Assembly (NCBI RefSeq): GCF_035953295.1
Contig: NZ_CP108370.1
Location: 5,627,001-5,691,000 of the forward strand
DNA from: Streptomyces sp. NBC_01335
Lineage (GTDB): Bacteria; Actinomycetota; Actinomycetes; Streptomycetales; Streptomycetaceae
Direction of reading: 5' to 3'
DNA: 64,000 bases
This document shows positions 16,866 to 26,054 of the stretch, piece after piece. The position numbers were made by a program, and so were the translations under genes. Each line of letters begins with the position of its first letter. Position 1 is the first letter of the stretch. Below the pieces are notes generated by a model that saw only the letters and a program-made list of their open reading frames with translations, had not been told where the DNA came from and searched no databases.

Positions 16866-17656
16866 GTACGCGTTCCGGGGCGGCTGCCGCCCTCCTCACG
16901 GTGGACGAGCACGTCGCCACGATCCGCCTGGACCGGGCGCCGGTCAACGCGCTGGACCGGGACGCGCAGCGCGCACTGCACCGGGCGGCGGCGCTGGCGG
17001 CCACCGACCCCGAGGTGCGCGCCGTGGTCCTGTACGGCGGTCCGGCCATCTTCAGTGCGGGCGCGGACATCAAGGAGATGTCCGGGATGACCCATGCCGA
17101 CATGCACGAACACGCCTCGGCGCTCCAGTCCGCGTTCACCGCGGTCGCGGAGATCGGGAAACCGGTCGTCGCCGCGATCAACGGCGCGGCCCTGGGCGGG
17201 GGGTGCGAACTCGCGCTGACCGCGGACTTCCGTATCTGCGCCGAGGACTCCCGGCTGGGGCTGCCCGAGATCCTGCTCGGCGTCATACCGGGAGCGGGCG
17301 GGACACAGCGGCTGCCCCGGCTCGTCGGTCTCGCGGTGGCGAAGGACATGATCTTCTCGGGGCGTGCTCTGGCGGCTTCGGAGGCGCTGCGCGTGGGTCT
17401 GGTCGACGAGGTGGTCCCCGGGTCCGAGGTGCTGAAGGTGGCCACGGAGCGGGCCCGTTCCTACGCGCAGGGCCCGACGGCGGCGCTGGCGGCGGCGAAG
17501 TACGCCCTGGACAAGGGCAGTGCGCTCGGCCTGGACGAGGGGCTGGCCGTCGAACGGGAGCGGTTCGCGGCCTTGTTCGGGACGGAGGACCGGATGCTGG
17601 GGATGGGAAGTTTCGTCGCCCGGGGGCCGGGCAACGCACGGTTCCGCGGGCGGTGA
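16862..17656 (+). CDS. Enoyl-CoA hydratase/isomerase family protein
   Basis: The 264-residue crotonase-fold protein has the oxyanion loop SAGADIKEM. Both classical catalytic glutamates appear to be present, in GGGCELALTAD and LPEILLGVIPGAGGTQRL. Such enzymes interconvert 3-hydroxyacyl and 2-enoyl thioesters. With FabG it could generate an enoyl chain (for example crotonyl-like), replacing the degenerate DH of the PKS. The GTG start overlaps the fabG stop (GTGA). It is the last gene of the cyclase operon and is followed by a hairpin before the convergent marR gene. Confidence 0.92.
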   Translation: MSTRSGAAAALLTVDEHVATIRLDRAPVNALDRDAQRALHRAAALAATDPEVRAVVLYGGPAIFSAGADIKEMSGMTHADMHEHASALQSAFTAVAEIGKPVVAAINGAALGGGCELALTADFRICAEDSRLGLPEILLGVIPGAGGTQRLPRLVGLAVAKDMIFSGRALAASEALRVGLVDEVVPGSEVLKVATERARSYAQGPTAALAAAKYALDKGSALGLDEGLAVERERFAALFGTEDRMLGMGSFVARGPGNARFRGR

Positions 17657-17664
17657 GGTGACAT

Positions 17665-17695
17665 CGGCCCCGCCGGCGGGCCGTCGCCGGGGCCG
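17665..17695. terminator. GC-rich hairpin between convergent genes
   Basis: CGGCCCCG (17665-17672) and CGGGGCCG (17688-17695) are perfectly complementary, with further GC pairing possible in the loop. The hairpin lies between the ECH stop and the end of the convergent marR gene, so it could terminate both transcripts. No U-tract is present, as is usual in Streptomyces. Confidence 0.5.
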
Positions 17696-17699
17696 GCCG

Positions 17700-18176
17700 T
17701 CACGCCGACGGGCCGACGAGGAAGTGCAGGCCTCCCGGGGTGCGGTCCACGGCCATGCCCGAGCGGGACAGCACGGCCGACAGGGCTTCGGAGTAGGTGA
17801 CGGCGGCCAGTGCGGCCAATTCGGCTCCCTGGTCGGTAAGGCGGCCGAAGACGCCGCGCCGGTCGTCGGGGCACAGGCAGCGCTCGCAGAGGGAACGGTC
17901 CTCCAGCCGGCCGGTCAGCCGGCTCACGGAGCTGTGCGTCAGCCCGACGGCCTCGGCGAGGTCCTGCATGCGCAGGCTGCGTTCCGGGGCCTGCGCCAGG
18001 GAGGCCAGGACGTGGAACTCGGAGACGCGCAGCCGGTGACGGCGGTCGAGCGCGCGCTCGACGGCGTCGGTCACCCGCGCGTGGGCGCGGTGGACGGCCA
18101 TCCAGTCCGCGGTCCCGGGTGCCCAGGGGGGCGGCGTCTCCCGTGCTTCCTCGGTGCGGCCCGTCGCGTGCGTCAT
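17700..18176 (-). CDS. MarR-family regulator with cysteines in the wing
   Basis: The 158-residue protein has a MarR winged helix: recognition segment LAEAVGLTHSSVSRLTGRLE, then the wing motif DDRRG. Three cysteines (about 97, 100 and 102, in LCERCLC) sit immediately before the wing, suggesting that a thiol-reactive ligand could release it from DNA. It is divergent from an MFS exporter gene, with a 9-9-9 inverted repeat between them. The ATG at 18176 was chosen because upstream in-frame codons run into the operator and promoter region. Likely role is product- or electrophile-responsive control of export. Confidence 0.88.
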   Translation of the reverse strand: MTHATGRTEEARETPPPWAPGTADWMAVHRAHARVTDAVERALDRRHRLRVSEFHVLASLAQAPERSLRMQDLAEAVGLTHSSVSRLTGRLEDRSLCERCLCPDDRRGVFGRLTDQGAELAALAAVTYSEALSAVLSRSGMAVDRTPGGLHFLVGPSA

Positions 18177-18229
18177 CCGGTGCCTCCGTAAATCCGTTCT
18201 CGTCCAGTCATCTTGACACTCCGTCATCC

Positions 18230-18256
18230 TGCATGCAATCAATGTGTTTGCATGCA
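18230..18256. promoter_or_regulatory. 9-bp inverted repeat, probable MarR operator
   Basis: TGCATGCAA (18230-18238) and TTGCATGCA (18248-18256) are exact reverse complements with a 9-bp spacer. The site lies in the 112-bp space between divergent marR and the MFS gene and is AT-rich relative to its surroundings. Its length and position suit a MarR dimer controlling both genes. The MFS start was placed at 18289 because an in-frame GTG at 18244 falls inside this dyad. Confidence 0.7.
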
Positions 18257-18288
18257 CGTATCGCGTACATACTTTGAGAGGTGGCGCC

Positions 18289-19542
18289 ATGCCCCTGCCC
18301 CTGTTCGCCTTACTCGTCTGCGTGTTCGGGGTGGGAACCGCCGAATACGTGATCGCGGGCCTGCTTCCCAACATCGCCTCGGACGTCGCCGTCAGCGTTC
18401 CCAGTGCGGGGCTGCTGGTGACCGCCTACGCCGTGGGCGTGGTCATCGGCGGCCCGCTCATCACCGCGCTGACCACGCGCGTCGAGCGCAAGACGCTCAT
18501 GCTCACGCTGATGGCGATCTTCACCCTCGGTAACATCCTCGCCGCCCTCGCCCCCGGCTACACCGTGCTGATGGTGGCCCGCGTCGTCTCCTCGCTCGCC
18601 CACGCCACCCTCTTCGCGGTGGCCCTGGTCGTCGCCGTCAACTCCGTCGCGCCGGAGAAGCAGGGCCGGGCCGTCGCGCAGGTCGCCGCCGGCCTCAACC
18701 TGGCCACCGTGCTGGGTGTTCCCCTCGGCACCCTCCTGGGAGAACAGTTCGGGTGGCGGTCCGCGTTCTGGGCGGTCTCCGGCGTAGCCCTCGTCGGCAC
18801 CGCGCTCATCTCGGTGTTCGTCCCCTCGGCCCGCGAGGCGGACGGAGGGGTGGCGCCCGACACCACCAGCCTGCGCGCCGAGGTGTCCGTCTTCGCACGG
18901 CCGCAGGTGCTGCTGGCCATCGGCATGACCGTCCTCGGCCAGACCGGCGCCTTCACGGCCTTCACCTACCTGGCCACCATGCTGACCGACACCACCGGAT
19001 TCTCCGGCACCGCGGTCACCGTCCTCCTCCTCGTCTACGGCGTCGGATCGCTCGCCGGCAACCTGATCGGAGGCCGACTGGCCGACCGGTCCCTGATGGC
19101 GTCGCTGTGCTGGATGCTCGTCGCGCTGCCCCTGGCGCTCGTGGTGCTGGGCTTCACGCTGGACAGCAAGCCCGCCGTCTCCGTGGCCGTCTTCGTCTTC
19201 GGCGCGGCTGCCTTCGCCATCACGCCCGCCCTCCAGGCGCGTCTTCTCGCCGCCGCGTCCGGTGCCCCGACGCTGGCCGTCTCCGTCAACATCTCCGCCT
19301 TCCAGCTCGCCAACGCCTTCGGCGCCTGGATCGGTGGCCTGGTGATCGGGTCGTCCTTCGGAGCCGACGGGGTCACCTGGACCGCCGCGGCCGTCTCGCT
19401 GCTCGCCCTGCCCGTCGCCGTCCTCGCCCTGCGCCACGACCGCCGCGGCGGCCGGCCGGAGGGCCCCGGCGCCGTGGACGAGAGCCCCGCACCGGCCCAG
19501 AGCCCCGCACCCGCCCAGAGCCACGCCCCCGCCGAGGCCTGA
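18289..19542 (+). CDS. MFS exporter, DHA1-type
   Basis: The 417-residue protein has about 12 hydrophobic segments and the DHA1 motif RVERKTLML between segments 2 and 3. It resembles arabinose/chloramphenicol efflux proteins (drug:H+ antiporters) and is the likely exporter of the cluster product. GAGAGGTGG precedes the ATG. Codon 8 is TTA (18310-18312), so translation should depend on the bldA tRNA. The C-terminal tail repeats SPAPAQ twice and then SHAPAE, mirrored by a DNA repeat at about 19483-19537. It is controlled with the divergent marR gene. Confidence 0.92.
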   Translation: MPLPLFALLVCVFGVGTAEYVIAGLLPNIASDVAVSVPSAGLLVTAYAVGVVIGGPLITALTTRVERKTLMLTLMAIFTLGNILAALAPGYTVLMVARVVSSLAHATLFAVALVVAVNSVAPEKQGRAVAQVAAGLNLATVLGVPLGTLLGEQFGWRSAFWAVSGVALVGTALISVFVPSAREADGGVAPDTTSLRAEVSVFARPQVLLAIGMTVLGQTGAFTAFTYLATMLTDTTGFSGTAVTVLLLVYGVGSLAGNLIGGRLADRSLMASLCWMLVALPLALVVLGFTLDSKPAVSVAVFVFGAAAFAITPALQARLLAAASGAPTLAVSVNISAFQLANAFGAWIGGLVIGSSFGADGVTWTAAAVSLLALPVAVLALRHDRRGGRPEGPGAVDESPAPAQSPAPAQSHAPAEA

Positions 19543-19562
19543 ACCCCGAGGAAGTCAGCACC

Positions 19563-20504
19563 GTGCGCGCAGTCATCATGAACACCTTCGGAAGCCCCGA
19601 CGTCCTGCACGAGAGCGAGGTGCCCGACGCGCCCGCGCCCGGGCCCGGCCAGGTCACGGTCAGGATCGAGGCGGTCTCCGTCAACCCCGTGGACAACCAG
19701 GTCCGTTCGGGGTCCAAGGGCGACGAACTCACCGTCCCGCTGCCGATGATCCTGGGCTGGGACCTCTCCGGCCGTGTCGAGGCCACCGGTCCCGGCGCGG
19801 ACCGTTTCGCCGTGGGCGACCCCGTCGTCGGGATGAGCGCCCAGGCCGGAACCGGACTGGGCACCTGGGCCGAGCGGGTCACCATCGGCGAGGACCTGCT
19901 CGCGCCGGCCCCGCACTCGCTGGGCCTGCGCGAGGCCGCCGCCCTTCCGCTCGCCGCGCTCAGCGTGTACCAGCCCTTCGCCAGGCTCCCCCTCCCGCCG
20001 GGCGGCACGATCCTGGTCACCGGAGGCGTGGGAGCCCTGGGCGGCTACGCGCTCCAGCTCGCCCGCCTGCGCGGATGGCACGCCGCCGCACTGGTCCGCG
20101 CGAAGGACACGGACCTCGCACGTGAACTCGGTGCGCAGGAGGTCCACACGTCCGTGGAGGAGGCGCGCCGGGCCGGCGGATACGACGTGGTGTTCGAGAC
20201 CGCCGGCATCCCCGACGCGATCAAGGCGGTGAAGGACGGCGGCCGGCTGGTGACCGTCGTCCCCACGGTCGTCCCGCCCGCCGAACGCGGGATCACCCCG
20301 GAGATCTCCTTCGTCGAACAGGACGGCCGGGCCCTGGAGGCCCTGGTCGGCCTCGTGGACAGCAAGGACCTCACCGTGCGCGTCGGTACCGTCCACCCCT
20401 TCGCCCGGGCCGCGGAGGCGGTACGCGCCTTCGAGAACGGCGGGATCCGCGGCAAGGTGCTCCTCGTCCCCACCGCACACGACGGCACCGCGGACCGCCC
20501 GTAG
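19563..20504 (+). CDS. NADPH:quinone oxidoreductase-like MDR enzyme
   Basis: The 313-residue zinc-free medium-chain reductase has the N-terminus RAVIMNTFGSPDVL and the nucleotide motif VTGGVGALGGYALQLA. The family reduces quinones, enones and enals with NADPH. Next to the exporter and its regulator, it may reduce an enone intermediate or detoxify an electrophilic enone product. The GTG start follows GAGGAAG. The spacing of 20 bp from the MFS gene indicates co-transcription. Confidence 0.9.
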   Translation: MRAVIMNTFGSPDVLHESEVPDAPAPGPGQVTVRIEAVSVNPVDNQVRSGSKGDELTVPLPMILGWDLSGRVEATGPGADRFAVGDPVVGMSAQAGTGLGTWAERVTIGEDLLAPAPHSLGLREAAALPLAALSVYQPFARLPLPPGGTILVTGGVGALGGYALQLARLRGWHAAALVRAKDTDLARELGAQEVHTSVEEARRAGGYDVVFETAGIPDAIKAVKDGGRLVTVVPTVVPPAERGITPEISFVEQDGRALEALVGLVDSKDLTVRVGTVHPFARAAEAVRAFENGGIRGKVLLVPTAHDGTADRP

Positions 20505-20666
20505 GTGGTGTCCGGCGGATCGAGGCCGGACACCACCCGGCCCCCGCCGCGGGGTGCGGGTGCCCGCACCCGCCCCCGCCACCCCGTACGCCCCCCCGCT
20601 ACCCCGTACGACGCCCGCCGGGCGGAACACCCGCCCGGCACGGTCCCGCACAAGGAGAACCACCCG

Positions 20667-21584
20667 GTGAAGATCGGCATCAACCTGCCCAACTTCGGCC
20701 CCGGCATGGACGCGCAGACTCTGCTCGGCTGGGCCCGCACCATCGAGGACCTGGGGTACGACCTCCTGCTGGTCTCCGACCACGTGGCGCTCACCCCGGA
20801 CGCCGCCGGCCGTTCCCCGGAGCCGTTCTACGAAGCCTTCACCTCGCTCGCCTGGCTCGCCGGCCAGACCTCCCGCATCGAGATCGGCACCGGCGTGGTG
20901 ATCATGCCGCACCGGCATCCGGTGCTCCTGGCCCGCATGGGCTCCACGCTCGACCAGCTCTCCCAGGGCCGCTTCGTCCTCGGAGTCGGCGTCGGCTGGG
21001 CCCGCCAGGGATACCAGGCGCTGAACGTCCCCTACACCTCCCGGGGCCGGCTCACCGACGAATACCTCGTCGCCCTGCGCCGGCTCTGGACCGACGGACG
21101 GGCCACCTTCCGGGGAGAGACCGTCTCCTTCACCTCCGTCCACACCGCCCCCATGCCCCACCGCCGGCCCACGCCCCCCATCTGGATCGGCGGCAACAGC
21201 CTGCCCGCGGTCCGCCGGGCCGCCCGCCACGGCGACGCCTGGCACCCGCTGTGGCCCCGGGCCGACTGGCTCAAGCAGGTGGCCGTGCCCACCCTGCGCA
21301 AACTCACCGAAGAGGAAGGACGGCCGCCCGTCCAGCTCTGCCCCCGCATCCAGGTCTCCCTCACCTCCGAGCCGCTGCCGGACGCCACCCGGCAGACGGG
21401 ACACGGCACGACCGACCAGCTCCGGGACGACCTCCGCACCCTCGAAGCCATGGGCTGCTCCTACGTCATCCTGGACACCGACCCCGGCGACCAGCGGCTG
21501 CGCGGCACGGCCCAACAGGACTGGCGCACCCTGGAGACCATCGCCACACAGGTCATCGACCTCGCCACCCACACCGTGCGCTGA
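20667..21584 (+). CDS. LLM-class (F420-dependent) oxidoreductase
   Basis: The 305-residue luciferase-like TIM barrel starts KIGINLPNFGPGMD and has TSRIEIGTGVVIMPHRHP and GRFVLGVGVGW, typical of the F420-using subgroup. The electron donor is probably F420H2; the substrate is unknown. In this position an enone or ketone reduction is plausible. The GTG start has AAGGAGAA upstream. The 253-bp space downstream (21585-21837) shows no gene or clear signal. Confidence 0.88.
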   Translation: MKIGINLPNFGPGMDAQTLLGWARTIEDLGYDLLLVSDHVALTPDAAGRSPEPFYEAFTSLAWLAGQTSRIEIGTGVVIMPHRHPVLLARMGSTLDQLSQGRFVLGVGVGWARQGYQALNVPYTSRGRLTDEYLVALRRLWTDGRATFRGETVSFTSVHTAPMPHRRPTPPIWIGGNSLPAVRRAARHGDAWHPLWPRADWLKQVAVPTLRKLTEEEGRPPVQLCPRIQVSLTSEPLPDATRQTGHGTTDQLRDDLRTLEAMGCSYVILDTDPGDQRLRGTAQQDWRTLETIATQVIDLATHTVR

Positions 21585-21837
21585 CCGCGCGCTCCGCACA
21601 GGAACCACCGCCCGCCCGGGAGCCCGCGCACCGCACACGGGGCGCGGGCGTGGCGCCCGAACCCCCGGCCGGAGCCGCGACCAGGCCGTGTCCGCCCCTT
21701 CCCGCCGATCCGACGCGCATGGTCGGACACGGCCCAGCTCCGGCCGGCCCCCTTCCCGCGCCCGTTCCGCTCCACCCGCTCCACCGGAGAACGCACCTCG
21801 ACAGAATCCGACACCACGACCTCGTCCAGGAGACCCC

Positions 21838-23451
21838 GTGTCCACCTCAGAACCGTCCATAGCCGACCTCGTCGCCACGTTCAAAAGCCCGGACGCGGAC
21901 CTCGTGCACCTCCTCTGCGACCGGCACCCCGCGCACCACCCCGCACTGCGCGTCGTCGGTCCCGACCTGCGCGCCGACCTGGTCACCTACGGCGAACTGG
22001 CGGACCGCTCCCGTCGCCTCGCCCACGCGATGCAGCGGCTCGGCGTGGGCGAGGGCGACCGCGTCGCCACCCTGATGACGAAGTCGGCCGAACACGTGGT
22101 CACCCTGCTGGCGACCTGGCGTCTCGGAGCCGTACACATACCGCTGTTCACCGCCTTCCAGAGCGAGGCCGTCGCCGCCCGCACCGCCCACGCCGCTCTC
22201 CTCGTCGCCGACGCGGCGCAGTTGCCCAAGCTCCAGCCCCTGGCCGAAGCCGCGACAGCGTTCCCCCCGATCGTCGTCAACGGCGACCTCCCCACCGTCC
22301 CCGCGGCCGGGACGCACCGCCTCCAGGACCTGGAGGCCGACACCCCGCTGCCCTCGCCCGACCGAGGCCCCGGCGGCGACGCACCCTTCATCGACCTGTA
22401 CACCTCGGGAACGACGGGGCAGCCCAAAGCCGTCACCGTCCCCGTCCGGGCAACGGCGTCCTTCGCCGCGTACCAGCGGTTCGGTCTCGGCCAGCGCCCC
22501 GACGACGTCTTCTGGAACCTCGCCGACCCCGGCTGGGGATACGGCCTCTACCAGGCGGTCATCGGTCCTCTCGCCCTCGGCCTCACCACCACCCTGCTCC
22601 GCGCCAGATTCGACGCCGGGCTCACCGCCCGCGCCCTCACCGGCCTCGGCGTGACGAACTTCGCCGCCGCCCCCACCGCCTACCGGGCGCTGCGCAACGC
22701 ACTCGGCGACACCCCCCTCCGCACCGAACTCCGCGCCTGCTCCTCCGCCGGTGAACCGCTGCCTCCGGACCTCGCTCCCTGGGCCCGGCGCTGCCTGGGC
22801 GCCGACCTCTTCGACCACTACGGCCAGTCGGAACTGGGCATGGCGGCCGGACAGGCATGGGGCCCCACTCCCGGCCCGCCGTCCTCCCGCCGCGAACTGC
22901 GCCCCTTCCCCGGCTGGGAACTGACGGTCGTCGACCCCGATACGGGACACGAGATCCAGGGCGAGACCGGGCTCCTCGCCGTCGACGTGGCGCGCAGTCC
23001 GCTCATGTGGTTCCACGGGTACGAGGGCGCCACCCAGCCCGCTCAGGGGGCCGGCGGTACCTTCACGAGGCACGGCAGGTGGTTCGTCACCGGTGACCTG
23101 GCCTCGGTCGACCCCTCGGGTGTTCTCCACATCAAGGGCCGTCAGGACGACGTCATCGTCATGGCCGGCTACCGCATAGGCCCGGTCGAGATAGAGAGCG
23201 TCCTGCTGAACCACGAGGACGTCGCGGAGGCCGCGGTCACCACCTCCCCGGACGAACTCCGCGGAGAGGTCGTGGAGGCGTACGTCGTACCCACCCGCAC
23301 GGCCGCCGTCGGCCCCCGCCTGGAGGCAGAACTGCAGGCCCTGGTGAAGACACGGCTCTCCGCCCACGCGTACCCCCGGCACGTCCACTTCGTCTCCGAC
23401 CTGCCCAGAACGGACAGCGGGAAGATCCGGCGAGCCGCCCTGCGGTCCTGA
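21838..23451 (+). CDS. Acyl-CoA synthetase/AMP-dependent ligase
   Basis: The 537-residue ANL-family enzyme has the P-loop YTSGTTGQPKAV, the adenylate motif DHYGQSE, the hinge region GRQDDVIVMAGYRIGP and the catalytic Lys in TDSGKIRRAAL. It resembles acetyl-/medium-chain acyl-CoA synthetases. It could activate the starter for the KASIII/PKS system or recycle a shunt acid. The GTG was chosen because CCAGGAGA is close upstream and longer frames run through low-complexity sequence. It is the last biosynthetic gene before the toxin-antitoxin pair. Confidence 0.92.
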   Translation: MSTSEPSIADLVATFKSPDADLVHLLCDRHPAHHPALRVVGPDLRADLVTYGELADRSRRLAHAMQRLGVGEGDRVATLMTKSAEHVVTLLATWRLGAVHIPLFTAFQSEAVAARTAHAALLVADAAQLPKLQPLAEAATAFPPIVVNGDLPTVPAAGTHRLQDLEADTPLPSPDRGPGGDAPFIDLYTSGTTGQPKAVTVPVRATASFAAYQRFGLGQRPDDVFWNLADPGWGYGLYQAVIGPLALGLTTTLLRARFDAGLTARALTGLGVTNFAAAPTAYRALRNALGDTPLRTELRACSSAGEPLPPDLAPWARRCLGADLFDHYGQSELGMAAGQAWGPTPGPPSSRRELRPFPGWELTVVDPDTGHEIQGETGLLAVDVARSPLMWFHGYEGATQPAQGAGGTFTRHGRWFVTGDLASVDPSGVLHIKGRQDDVIVMAGYRIGPVEIESVLLNHEDVAEAAVTTSPDELRGEVVEAYVVPTRTAAVGPRLEAELQALVKTRLSAHAYPRHVHFVSDLPRTDSGKIRRAALRS

Positions 23452-23582
23452 GGAACCGCCGGCTCAGGGGCGGTCTCGCGGGGTGGGGGCCGTAGGCGGT
23501 GCCCCGAAGAGGGCTACCGCCCGAGGCTTTCCGCGAGGCGCTCCGATCCGCGCAAGGGGTGGGTCGAGGCGAGGCCTCGCGG

Positions 23583-23975
23583 TCAGACCTTGATCACGCG
23601 GACCCTGGGGCCGCAGAGCATCAGGAGGTCTTCGGGGTCCGATGTCAGGACGGTCGCTGGGGCCGGCGAGGTGAGTGCGGTGGCGGCCACGATGGCGTCG
23701 AGGGCGTACTTGTGGCCGTGCAGTCCGGCCGCGGCCAGGAGCTTGCTCGCATGGCGGGCGATGGCTTCGGTGGGCGGGATGATGTTCACGCGGGAGACTG
23801 CGTAGTCGAAGCGGGCCTGGTTGACCCTGGGGTCGCGTGCTTCGACGAGGGTGACGGAGCTGGTGACGACGCGGATGTCTTCGGCTTCGGCCGCGGCCAG
23901 CCACTCGGTGATCTCGGGCGTGCGTCGCACCAGTTTGGACAGGCCTTCGCAGTCCAGGACGAGCGTGCCGCTCAC
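23583..23975 (-). CDS. PIN-domain toxin (VapC-like)
   Basis: The 130-residue PIN protein opens TLVLDCEGL with the first acidic residue. It has SVTLVEARD, ALDAIVAATAL and LTSDPEDLL, giving the expected quartet of metal-binding acids of an RNase. It overlaps the upstream ribbon-helix-helix antitoxin gene by 4 bp, the usual antitoxin-first order. VapC toxins cleave RNA, often tRNA, when released from antitoxin. The pair lies exactly between the biosynthetic cluster and the glycine/serine core operon. Confidence 0.88.
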   Translation of the reverse strand: MSGTLVLDCEGLSKLVRRTPEITEWLAAAEAEDIRVVTSSVTLVEARDPRVNQARFDYAVSRVNIIPPTEAIARHASKLLAAAGLHGHKYALDAIVAATALTSPAPATVLTSDPEDLLMLCGPRVRVIKV

Positions 23976-24244
23976 GCGGCGTCCGCCGAGCCCGCGGCGT
24001 CGCCGCGGAGAATGGCGCGTTTGGCGTCGACCGCCGCCTGATCGACCGGGCCGTGTTCGGTTTCCGCGTCTTCGATGAGCTCGCGCAGCCGGTCCCGTTC
24101 CAGTTGGCGCTGGATGAGGGTCTCGACGTAGGCGGACATGCCTCGTTTGCCCGTACGTGCCTTGAGGGCAGCGATGGTGCCTTCGTGGAGGGAGACCGAT
24201 ACGGGCCGGACGGGTCCTTCGCCGGGCGCCTGGGAGGTAGCCAT
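23972..24244 (-). CDS. Ribbon-helix-helix antitoxin (VapB-like)
   Basis: The 90-residue protein has the RHH pattern VRPVSVSLHEGTIAALKART followed by GKRGMSAYVETLIQRQLER. The acidic/alanine-rich C-terminus should wrap the toxin. The ATG at 24244 has no obvious ribosome site, and the upstream sequence is unusually AT-rich, holding a small dyad that could be its autoregulatory operator. Function is inferred from pairing with the PIN protein. Confidence 0.85.
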   Translation of the reverse strand: MATSQAPGEGPVRPVSVSLHEGTIAALKARTGKRGMSAYVETLIQRQLERDRLRELIEDAETEHGPVDQAAVDAKRAILRGDAAGSADAA

Positions 24245-24255
24245 GGGGCCGAGTT

Positions 24256-24272
24256 TAACAAAACTCTTGTTA
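24256..24272. promoter_or_regulatory. Small dyad upstream of the antitoxin gene
   Basis: TAACAA (24256-24261) and TTGTTA (24267-24272) form a 6-bp inverted repeat with a 5-bp spacer, 12 bp upstream of the antitoxin start, in an AT-rich island. RHH antitoxins normally bind such short dyads to repress their operon. The role is inferred from position. Confidence 0.45.
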
Positions 24273-24369
24273 TTGGAGGAGGGTGATTCTCCGAGCGGGT
24301 GGGTCGGAGGGACATCCATCGCTGCCCGGGTGTCGCGAACTTCCAGGTCAAGTGCCCATCGGCGAGGGA

Positions 24370-24430
24370 TCCGTCAGGGACTCTGCAGGGACTTTCACGT
24401 CTGTCTCAGGGAGATTCCAGGGACTTTCCG
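24370..24430. repeat. CAGGGACT direct repeats
   Basis: CAGGGACT occurs three times between about 24373 and 24426, twice followed by TT, with a related CAGGGAGA between the second and third copies. They lie in the 252-bp spacer (24245-24496) between the antitoxin promoter and the end of sdaA, next to a long hairpin. No gene is seen in this spacer. The function is unknown. Confidence 0.5.
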
Positions 24431-24445
24431 CCGCGTAAGCAGGGA

Positions 24446-24490
24446 AGGCCCTGACAGCACTGAAAGACGTAAACGCGCTGGTCAGGGCCT
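24446..24490 (-). terminator. Long hairpin after sdaA
   Basis: Read on the minus strand, AGGCCCTGA then CAGCGC pair with GTGCTG then TCAGGGCCT, giving a roughly 15-bp stem with a single bulged C and one GU pair. It begins 7 bp after the sdaA stop and probably ends the gcvT-gcvH-glyA-sdaA transcript. The opposing toxin-antitoxin side is too far away for it to matter there. Confidence 0.65.
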
Positions 24491-24496
24491 AGAACC

Positions 24497-25879
<1,383 letters not shown>

Positions 25880-26054
25880 GGATGACTCCTAGCTGGGCGG
25901 ACGCCGTTGTCCACCGGCGAAACGAAAAAGGGGAGGTGGGGGAGTACCGGGGAGCGAGACACCCCGTACGGAACGCGGCGGGGCACCGCGCTCACCGTCC
26001 AGTGTGCGCGATGCCCCGCCCGACCTGCGAAAAATGCCCGTGAACGGGCGGTTG

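Noticed and set aside
18244..18288. Earlier GTG start for the MFS gene
   Set aside because: It lies inside the inverted repeat operator and has no ribosome site; the ATG at 18289 has GAGAGG.
21585..21837. Extra coding sequence upstream of the acyl-CoA ligase
   Set aside because: In-frame sequence is low-complexity Pro/Arg/Ala and the ligase domain starts at the GTG with a ribosome site.
23452..23582. Gene or terminator between the ligase and toxin genes
   Set aside because: Only a short palindrome (GCGAGGCCTCGC) is seen; no convincing frame or long stem.
24245..24496. tRNA or attachment site next to sdaA
   Set aside because: No cloverleaf or integrase is visible; the hairpin fits a terminator better.
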